The position numbers and the translations under genes were made by a program. The notes below the pieces were generated by a model, which was given only the letters and a program-made list of their open reading frames with translations, did not search any database and was not told the origin of the DNA. Shown piece after piece: positions 4,991-9,451 of a stretch of 9,451 nucleotides of DNA. This DNA comes from Candidatus Woesearchaeota archaeon (GTDB lineage Archaea > Nanobdellota > Nanobdellia > Woesearchaeales > UBA583). The stretch lies in assembly GCA_007117405.1 (NCBI GenBank), contig SKGP01000081.1, forward strand, positions 1-9,451, read 5' to 3'. The stretch's first letter is position 1; each line of letters begins with the position of its first letter.

Positions 4991-5456
4991 TTTTCACAGT
5001 CTCCTTTTTTTTTGGTTTTTCTTCTTTTTTAGTTTCTTCCTTTGATTTTTTTTCTTCAGTTTTTTCTTCTTTGGAAGGAACTTCTTTTACTTCAGCATCT
5101 TTTATTTCTTCTGTTTCTTCAGTTTTTTCTGATTTTGATGCTGCCGCAGGAGTTGCTGCTGCGTAAGTTGCAAGGTGCTTGTCTACACCAATTTCAGTTA
5201 GATTTACTAATGTTTTCTCATTGTTGCCAATTTTTGTTTTTAAGGCAATTACTGAAACTTTTCCTGGCGGATTTTTACTTCCGTTTGCCCAGATATGCTC
5301 ATTTAATTCTGAGCATAAAATAACTTCGTCTGTTTTCATGTGTTTTTTGATAAACTCTCTTAAAACAGACACAGCTTTTTTACTCCTTCTCCACTTTGGT
5401 GCAGTTCTGCACTTTGTTCTTAGTGGGACTACATATTCCCTTTTAAGCTCTGCCAT
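4983..5456 (-). CDS. rpl31e: Large-subunit ribosomal protein L31e with long charged tail
   Basis: From ATG 5456 the protein has 157 residues and starts MAELKREYVVPLR, the usual opening of archaeal L31e. A longer reading from a TTG at 5486 adds ten residues that do not fit the family. Residues 1 to about 96 are the L31e core (RRSKKAVSVLREFIKKHM, then WANGSKNPPGKVSV), which sits near the polypeptide exit tunnel. Residues 98-157 are an Ala-rich linker and a Lys/Glu-rich, low-complexity tail (EEKTEEKKSKEETKKEEKPK) not found in ordinary L31e of about 85-95 residues. It is the first gene of the ribosomal operon. A T-rich TATA-like element at about 5501-5508 would give a leader of about 20 bases. 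Confidence 0.93.
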   Translation of the reverse strand: MAELKREYVVPLRTKCRTAPKWRRSKKAVSVLREFIKKHMKTDEVILCSELNEHIWANGSKNPPGKVSVIALKTKIGNNEKTLVNLTEIGVDKHLATYAAATPAAASKSEKTEETEEIKDAEVKEVPSKEEKTEEKKSKEETKKEEKPKKKETVKNE

Positions 5457-5558
5457 TTTTGTTTGAAAGTGATAAAATCTACACAATAGATTGATTCACT
5501 AATAAAAGAGAATAAAAAACACTTTTTAAAGATTATGTATGATTTATTACTTAAAAGT

Positions 5559-6389
5559 TTATTTTTTGAGTATTTTGCAGTTGTTTGGTATGTATTTTGG
5601 AAGGTCTTCTAGGTGGGAGGTTTTAAGTCTTTTTTTTATTTCTTTTGAAAGGGCTTTGTAGTTTTCATTTCCTGGCTCTAATTTAATATATCTATTTTTA
5701 CATTTCTTTTTACAAAGGTTTTCACTTCCGGAGATTATCTCTTCGTATTCATGTTCGTTGCCTTCTTCATCGTTTACTTTTTTAGTTTCTATTCCAAGAC
5801 AAATTTTAAGTGGTATTCCTTTTATTATGTTTTTATTTCCTCTAATCATAAAGGAACCTTTTGCTATATATTCTCCAGATTCTGCTTTTTTTGATATTTG
5901 GTCTGGATTTACCCAAAAAGCATCCGCATCTCCGTATCCTTTTTTCCATTGTGATGAAAAACAGCATGTAAATTGGGCTGCTTCATAGATTTCTTCTTTA
6001 GATATTTTGTCTTTTGCTTCTTTGATAATACAAAATGGACTTCCTGGCGCTTGAGTGTGCAGTACTAGGTCGTTTTCTTCCATATGCTTTTTTATTAAAA
6101 TTTCATTGGTTCCGGCATCTTTTCCAATTACACATAGAAAACCTGAGGATGTAAATGTATATCTAAATTTTTCGTACCATTCTTTTTTTCTTAAACTTGT
6201 TATTTTTTCTTTTTTTATTTTTAGGTTTTCGTAATCTTGTTTTTTTTTAATGAACTCTTCTATTTCTTTTTTTGTTATGGTTATTGCTTTTTCAAGTCCA
6301 GGATTTTTTGCTTTGAGTTTTTTGCCTTTTTCAAAATAGAAATTAGCATTCTCGTTCACGTCCTTGTTTAGAAATAATTTAACTTCCAT
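5559..6389 (-). CDS. Stand-alone NFACT-R (DUF814) RNA-binding protein
   Basis: The 276-residue protein matches only the C-terminal half of the RqcH/NEMF/FbpA family. Residues 20-70 form a Lys/Glu-rich coiled coil. Residues 70-190 are the NFACT-R domain: WYEKFRYTFTSSGF, IGKDAGTNEILIKKHM, LVLHTQAPGSPFCIIK at 108-123, then GYGDADAFWVNPDQISKKAE and SGEYIAKGSFMIRGNKN. Full-length members (about 550-650 residues) bind stalled 60S/50S subunits with the peptidyl-tRNA and recruit Ala-tRNA through the N-terminal NFACT-N domain, which is missing here. The C-terminal 60 residues contain LCKKKCKNRY. The likely role is binding of rRNA, tRNA or ribosomes. Tail synthesis by this protein alone is unlikely. 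It lies 102 bases upstream of the ribosomal operon on the same strand, with T-rich sequence between, so it is probably a separate transcript. Confidence 0.9.
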   Translation of the reverse strand: MEVKLFLNKDVNENANFYFEKGKKLKAKNPGLEKAITITKKEIEEFIKKKQDYENLKIKKEKITSLRKKEWYEKFRYTFTSSGFLCVIGKDAGTNEILIKKHMEENDLVLHTQAPGSPFCIIKEAKDKISKEEIYEAAQFTCCFSSQWKKGYGDADAFWVNPDQISKKAESGEYIAKGSFMIRGNKNIIKGIPLKICLGIETKKVNDEEGNEHEYEEIISGSENLCKKKCKNRYIKLEPGNENYKALSKEIKKRLKTSHLEDLPKYIPNNCKILKK

Positions 6390-6419
6390 TATCTTATAGT
6401 ATAATTTAATAATTTTATG

Positions 6420-6427
6420 TTTATAAA
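6420..6427 (-). promoter_or_regulatory. Possible TATA box of the NFACT-R gene
   Basis: The palindromic TTTATAAA is centred about 34 bases upstream of the ATG at 6389, which would give a leader of about eight bases. AT-rich sequence nearer the start offers alternatives, so the exact box is uncertain. Confidence 0.35.
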
Positions 6428-6470
6428 TTTTCTCAAATACAGACTATTTTATGAACCTAAAAAAGATAAG

Positions 6471-6478
6471 TTTATAAA
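6471..6478 (+). promoter_or_regulatory. TATA box of the toxin-antitoxin operon
   Basis: TTTATAAA is preceded by AAAAGATAAG and centred 25-26 bases before the ATG at 6500. This predicts transcription from the start codon itself. The operator palindrome fills the space between box and start. Confidence 0.6.
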
Positions 6479-6482
6479 TTTG

Positions 6483-6498
6483 GTATACTTAAGTATAC
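6483..6498 (+). promoter_or_regulatory. Operator palindrome of the toxin-antitoxin operon
   Basis: GTATACTTAAGTATAC is a perfect 16-bp palindrome, made of two GTATAC palindromes around TTAA. It begins five bases after the TATA box and ends two bases before the antitoxin ATG, so a protein bound here would cover the transcription start. This is the expected place for autorepression by an antitoxin of the ribbon-helix-helix or similar type. Confidence 0.7.
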
Positions 6499-6499
6499 T

Positions 6500-6739
6500 A
6501 TGGTGGCAACAACAATAAAATTAAGTTCTAATACAAAACATGAACTAGATTTGTTTAGAGAGTATAAGAATGAGTCTTATGATGAAGTTATAAATAAATT
6601 AGTTTACATTGCTAAAAATGTTAGAGATGAACCTGAATTAAGCAAAGAAACTATTGAGCAAATCGAGATGGCTAGAGAAAGAGTAAAAAAAGGCAATTTT
6701 GTCAGTGAAGAAGAAGCGATGAAAAGATTAGGCTTATAA
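6500..6739 (+). CDS. RelB-like antitoxin, DNA-binding
   Basis: The 79-residue protein begins with a strand and two helices (TTIKLSSNTKHELDLFREYKN, then SYDEVINKLV). This is the pattern of small archaeal VapB/RelB-type antitoxins with a ribbon-helix-helix-like DNA-binding end. The C-terminal part (TIEQIEMARERVKKGNFVSEEEAMKRLGL) is the charged toxin-binding segment common in RelB relatives. It lies 13 bases before a RelE-family gene and directly after a perfect palindrome, which fits autoregulation. The start at ATG 6500 agrees with a leaderless transcript from the TATA box. The role is inferred from neighbour and pattern, because antitoxins are too short for certain assignment. Confidence 0.85.
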   Translation: MVATTIKLSSNTKHELDLFREYKNESYDEVINKLVYIAKNVRDEPELSKETIEQIEMARERVKKGNFVSEEEAMKRLGL

Positions 6740-6752
6740 AAGGTATGAATTA

Positions 6753-6995
6753 GTGTTTGATGAAAAGGCTCTTAATTATTTAGAAAAATTGCCAAAGGAT
6801 ATTTCTAAACGAATATTTAAGAAATTACAAGATACAAAAGAAAATCCTCATAGGCATTTTGAAAGGCTAACTAATAGGGAAGAATATAAATTAAGAGTAG
6901 GTAATTATAGAGTTATCGCTGAAATAGAAAATAATAAGTTGTTAATATTAGTTTTAATCATTGGCCATAGAAGCAAAGTTTACAAAAGAATCTAA
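6753..6995 (+). CDS. RelE/ParE-superfamily toxin
   Basis: The protein has 80 residues from GTG 6753. It has the RelE order: helical hairpin ALNYLEKLPKDISKRIFKKL at 6-25, the strand pair YKLRVGNYRVIAEIE at 45-59 with basic residues Lys 46, Arg 48 and Arg 53, and the end GHRSKVYKRI at 71-80 with His 72, Arg 73 and Tyr 77. RelE members cut mRNA in the ribosomal A site, while ParE members act on gyrase. The basic C-terminus and the Tyr/Arg set favour RelE. The frame is open upstream of the GTG, and translating back gives YELVFDEKAL, the usual RelE first strand, with AGG where ATG would be expected. So the GTG start removes about three residues of the first strand. AGGT at 6741-6744 could serve as ribosome-binding site. 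Confidence 0.88.
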   Translation: MFDEKALNYLEKLPKDISKRIFKKLQDTKENPHRHFERLTNREEYKLRVGNYRVIAEIENNKLLILVLIIGHRSKVYKRI

Positions 6996-7010
6996 AATAG
7001 GATCATAAAG

Positions 7011-7028
7011 TTACTTTACTTTTTTTAG
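7011..7028 (+). terminator. T-rich terminator after the toxin gene
   Basis: TTACTTTACTTTTTTTAG lies 16 bases after the toxin stop. It is a run of T residues typical of archaeal termination, with no strong hairpin. Confidence 0.45.
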
Positions 7029-7225
7029 TCGTTGGTGCCGTTATACTTCAGATTACATCTCTTCATTATCTTAATATAACAGTAAATAGGAGGTTTACTA
7101 TCTGTACTTAGTTTTTCCATATATTAGTATTATTTTTTTGGTTTCATAGTTGGGAAATAAATAATATCTTTAAAAACTTTTTTGGTCTAAAAGAGTTTAG
7201 GACTTTTATCTTATAGTTTATTTTC
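7029..7225. other. Intergenic stretch before LysRS, no gene found
   Basis: No open frame of useful size is present on either strand. AGTAAA-TAGGAGG-TTTACT at 7081-7099 is a 6-bp inverted repeat whose loop carries AGGAGG, but no start codon follows at a useful distance. The rest is AT-rich with T-runs. No tRNA, C/D-box or CRISPR signal can be supported. Confidence 0.5.
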
Positions 7226-7231
7226 TATAAA
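7226..7231 (+). promoter_or_regulatory. Probable TATA box of LysRS
   Basis: TATAAA predicts transcription start near 7254. That is downstream of the ATG at 7246 and ten bases before the ATG at 7264, so it favours the second ATG. A weaker TTATAG at about 7211-7216 would allow the first. Confidence 0.4.
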
Positions 7232-7263
7232 GTTTTTTAAATAATATGATTTTAGATAATATC

Positions 7264-8850
7264 ATGGCAGATAGGAAAATTATAGAAAATGTGCATTGGG
7301 CTGATTTTAGTGCTCAGAAAGTAATTGATACTTTTCCAAATGAAAAAGAGTATACGGTAGCATCAGGGATTACTCCTAGTGGTTATATTCATATAGGTAA
7401 TTTTAGGGAAGTTATTACGACAGAACTTGTTAGAAGGGCTCTTGTTAGAAAAGAAAAGAAAACTAGGTTTATTTATTCTTGGGATTCTTACGATGCTTTT
7501 AGGAAGGTTCCTAAGGATATACCTCAGGAATGGTCAAAGTATCTTAGAATGCCCGATGCTTTTGTTCCAAATCCTTTTGGAGAGGGGAGTTATGCTGATG
7601 AATTTATTAAGACTTTTGAAGAGGAGGTTAAAGTTTTTAATTTTCCAGTTGAATTTTTAAAACAGCACGAATTACAAACTTCTGGCATTTATGCTGATTC
7701 TATAATGAAAGTTATGGTTGAGAGAAAAAAAGTAATTGATGCATTAAATAAATACAGAGATGAACCTTTGCCAGATACTTGGATGCCTATTGATATATAT
7801 GATGATGAAACTGGAAAGGATACTAATCAAATCATTTCTTACGATGGAAAATATACTTTAGAGTATACAAATGAACTTGGAAAAAAGAAGAAAGTTGATT
7901 TTAAGAAGGAACCAAGAGTTAAACTTAGATGGAAAGCTGACTGGCCTATGAGATGGGCTTATTTCAAGGTTAACTTTGAACCAGGTGGCAAAGACCATTC
8001 AACTCCTGGTTCTTCTTATACTGTTGGTTGTGATATTGTTAGAGAAGTTTTTGGTAGAGAACCTCCAGTTTATACAATGTACGATTTTGTAAAGTTAAAG
8101 GGTTTTGGTGGAAAAATTTCTTCTTCAAAGGGAGGGGCCTTGAGAGTTAAGGATGTTTTGGAAGTTTATACTCCTGAGATGATTTTATTTTTATTTGCAG
8201 GGACAAGGCCTAATGCAGAAATTGACATTTCATTTGATTTGGATGTTATAAAAATTTATGAGGATTTTGATAAACTTGAGAGATTGTATTATGGCCTTGA
8301 GGAAGAGAGTAACGATAAAAAGTATTCTACTTTAGTTAGGGCTTATGAATTGTCTATGCCAAATGGTGTTGAAGTCCAGAAGTCAATACCATTTCAGCCT
8401 TCCTTTAGACATTTGCTCAATGTTGCTCAGGCATGTGGATTTGATGGAGAAAAAATTAAAGAGTTTTATGGTAAAGAGATTAAGACCGATTTTGATTTGA
8501 GAAGACTTCAAGAGAGAGTTGTGTGTGCAAAAAATTGGCTTGAGAAGTATGCTCCTGAGGATATGAAATTTCATTTTTTGAGTTTTGTTGATAGTGATTT
8601 TATTAAGTCATTGTCTAAGAAAGAACTTGATGCACTAAGGGAACTTAGAGAGTTTTTGGCTGTTACAGATGATTCTAAAGAGCTTATGGGTATTTTCAAG
8701 GTAATTTGTGATAAGTATAAGATTGAACCTAAGGATTTATTTTCTGTATGTTATAAACTTATAATAGGAAAAGAGAAAGGGCCAAGACTTGCCGGTTTGA
8801 TGATTGAAAATAAGGAGAAAGTTCTTGAGATATTGAATCAAGTTAATTAA
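7264..8850 (+). CDS. lysS: Lysyl-tRNA synthetase, class I
   Basis: This is the archaeal class I enzyme that charges tRNA-Lys, unrelated to the class II bacterial/eukaryotic LysRS. Counting from ATG 7246 (534 residues), the Rossmann domain has SGYIHIGN with the HIGH-type motif at 49-52 and the KMSKS-type loop KISSSKG at 290-296. Between them are SWDSYDAFRKVPK, ADWPMRW at 231-237 and EPGGKDHSTPGSS at 245-257. The C-terminal helical anticodon-binding region runs from about 335 to 534. The insertion at about 180-225 normally carries a Cys-rich zinc knuckle, but here reads PIDIYDDETGKDTNQI with no cysteines. I place the start at 7264 (MADRKIIENVHWADF, 528 residues) because of the TATA box and because family members start shortly before HWAD. 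The six-residue longer form is possible. Confidence 0.96.
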   Translation: MADRKIIENVHWADFSAQKVIDTFPNEKEYTVASGITPSGYIHIGNFREVITTELVRRALVRKEKKTRFIYSWDSYDAFRKVPKDIPQEWSKYLRMPDAFVPNPFGEGSYADEFIKTFEEEVKVFNFPVEFLKQHELQTSGIYADSIMKVMVERKKVIDALNKYRDEPLPDTWMPIDIYDDETGKDTNQIISYDGKYTLEYTNELGKKKKVDFKKEPRVKLRWKADWPMRWAYFKVNFEPGGKDHSTPGSSYTVGCDIVREVFGREPPVYTMYDFVKLKGFGGKISSSKGGALRVKDVLEVYTPEMILFLFAGTRPNAEIDISFDLDVIKIYEDFDKLERLYYGLEEESNDKKYSTLVRAYELSMPNGVEVQKSIPFQPSFRHLLNVAQACGFDGEKIKEFYGKEIKTDFDLRRLQERVVCAKNWLEKYAPEDMKFHFLSFVDSDFIKSLSKKELDALRELREFLAVTDDSKELMGIFKVICDKYKIEPKDLFSVCYKLIIGKEKGPRLAGLMIENKEKVLEILNQVN

Positions 8851-8871
8851 TTTTATTTTCAAATACAAATA

Positions 8872-8879
8872 TTTAAATA
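8872..8879 (+). promoter_or_regulatory. TATA box of the second toxin-antitoxin candidate
   Basis: TTTAAATA is a classical archaeal TATA sequence, centred 28 bases before the ATG at 8904. It predicts a leaderless transcript. Confidence 0.55.
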
Positions 8880-8880
8880 G

Positions 8881-8898
8881 TTATATATACATATATAA
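8881..8898 (+). promoter_or_regulatory. Operator-like inverted repeat
   Basis: TTATATATACATATATAA has 8-bp arms around a central AC. It lies directly after the TATA box and ends five bases before the ATG, the same place as the operator of the toxin-antitoxin operon at 6483-6498. Because it consists of alternating A and T, chance or an alternative TATA box cannot be excluded. Confidence 0.45.
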
Positions 8899-8903
8899 TT
8901 AAT

Positions 8904-9185
8904 ATGGGAGTAATTAATACTAATCAGATTTTACATTATCCGCAGTTGGACACTGTTTTAATGGTTGAAGAATTTATTAAAAATCATTCTGGTGAATTTA
9001 AAAAAAAGACTTTATGGTCTAACTTACCAAAAAAGATGATGTATCAAACTTTTTGTGTAATATTTGATTATTTACATGAATCTAAAAAAATTGCAAAAGA
9101 TTCAGAGGGTAAGATTGCTTGGATCTGGGATCCTGAGGGTGTTGATAAATTTCTTTCAAATCCTAATTTGAGGTGGAGAAATTGA
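8904..9185 (+). CDS. Small winged-helix-like protein, putative antitoxin
   Basis: I do not recognise a characterised family for this 93-residue protein. It begins GVINTNQILHYPQLDTVLMVEEFIKNHSG, then KKTLWSNLPKKMMYQTFCVIFDYLHES (helices about 34-40 and 43-60), then KKIAKDSEGKIAWIWDPE, a beta hairpin at 61-77 shaped like the wing of a winged helix. The pattern of two short helices and a longer helix followed by a hairpin suggests DNA binding, with the MMYQTF helix as reader. Similar small proteins appear to be widespread in archaea, from memory. Its stop overlaps the start of a RelE-like gene by four bases (TTGA), and an inverted repeat lies between its TATA box and ATG. This makes an autoregulating antitoxin the natural reading, though unproven. 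Confidence 0.7.
   Translation: MGVINTNQILHYPQLDTVLMVEEFIKNHSGEFKKKTLWSNLPKKMMYQTFCVIFDYLHESKKIAKDSEGKIAWIWDPEGVDKFLSNPNLRWRN
9170..9175 (+). promoter_or_regulatory. Shine-Dalgarno site that sets the TTG start of the RelE-like gene
   Basis: GAGGTG, a perfect match to the archaeal 16S rRNA tail, lies six bases before TTG 9182, inside the last codons of the preceding gene. No ATG or GTG is available nearby in frame, so this decides the start. Confidence 0.7.
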
Positions 9186-9451
9186 AGTCAGAGATTATTT
9201 TTGCTGATGAAAAAATTAAATTTACTCTTGAAAAATTGAAGAATTCAAAAACTGAGGATAAGAGACTTTATGAATTTTTAGTTAGAGCATTTGAAGATTT
9301 AGAAAAAAATGCATTTTGTGGAATTAAGATACAAAAAAAAATAATTCCAAAGGAATATTATCAAAAATATGGTGATATTGATAATCTTTGGAAGTATAAT
9401 CTTCCCGGAGCATGGAGATTGATTTATACAATAAAAAATAGTGAAGTTACA
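9182..9451 (+). CDS. RelE-like toxin, cut by window edge
   Basis: The frame starts with TTG at 9182, overlaps the previous stop by four bases, and stays open for 90 codons to the right edge. The visible protein begins KSEIIFADEKIKFTLEKLKN, continues with two helices (EDKRLYEFLVRAFEDLEKN), then KKIIPKEYYQKYGDIDNL, and at 69-84 has LWKYNLPGAWRLIYTI. That last motif is the paired-strand core of RelE/YafQ-like toxins (compare LWK...L...WRLIY). The helix-helix-sheet order and size also fit. The C-terminal strand and catalytic residues lie beyond the window, so nuclease activity cannot be judged. Together with the winged-helix-like gene it forms a likely translationally coupled toxin-antitoxin pair. 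Confidence 0.78.
   Translation, partial: MKSEIIFADEKIKFTLEKLKNSKTEDKRLYEFLVRAFEDLEKNAFCGIKIQKKIIPKEYYQKYGDIDNLWKYNLPGAWRLIYTIKNSEVT

Noticed and set aside
4930..5466. Plus-strand open frames across the L31e and S19e genes rich in Phe, Leu and Ser
   Set aside because: They are complements of the Lys/Glu-rich reading frames on the minus strand and have no supporting start signals.
7025..7066. 13-residue minus-strand peptide frame (MKRCNLKYNGTND)
   Set aside because: No promoter or ribosome-binding site is placed for it, and such short frames are common by chance.
7081..7099. Hairpin with AGGAGG in the loop as a translational switch
   Set aside because: No start codon or frame follows at a suitable distance, and LysRS starts more than 150 bases later.

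Overview
The window looks like a piece of an AT-rich archaeal genome. The best guess is a DPANN lineage of the Woesearchaeota/Pacearchaeota type, inferred from style and not from a phylogeny. The evidence is archaeal/eukaryotic-type ribosomal proteins (L31e, S19e, L35Ae, L10e), a class I lysyl-tRNA synthetase, tRNA genes without encoded CCA, a stand-alone NFACT-R protein, and TATA boxes 24-28 bases upstream of many start codons. That spacing suggests leaderless mRNAs for first genes of transcripts. Some downstream genes in operons instead carry Shine-Dalgarno motifs (GAGGAG, GAGGTG).

Layout: (1) At 1-265 a gene cut by the left edge runs leftwards and shares a divergent promoter region with the next gene. 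(2) At 266-3168 three rightward single genes encode a lipoprotein of the erythromycin-esterase family, a membrane-anchored SurA-like chaperone without a parvulin domain, and a class I methyltransferase. (3) At 3169-3807 there is no protein gene. This stretch holds tRNA-Glu(UUC) and tRNA-Arg(UCU) on the minus strand, truncated copies of both, and GC-rich hairpin sequences, two of which sit at the break points inside the tRNA copies. (4) At 3808-5456 a compact minus-strand operon reads L31e, S19e, L35Ae, L10e. It is preceded at 5559-6389 by the NFACT-R protein, probably a separate transcript. (5) At 6471-6995 there is a RelB/RelE-like toxin-antitoxin pair with a 16-bp perfect palindrome between TATA box and start codon. 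(6) At 7264-8850 lies class I LysRS, without the usual zinc-knuckle cysteines. (7) At 8872-9451 a small winged-helix-like gene overlaps a RelE-like gene cut by the right edge. It again has an inverted repeat between TATA box and start, and reads as a second, less familiar toxin-antitoxin candidate.

Functionally the middle and right parts are mostly translation: ribosomal proteins, two tRNAs, LysRS and an NFACT-R factor linked in its family to ribosome-associated quality control. Two toxin-type modules, whose RelE relatives cut mRNA on ribosomes, lie among them. The most unusual parts are the tRNA-derived repeat zone and the second toxin-antitoxin candidate.
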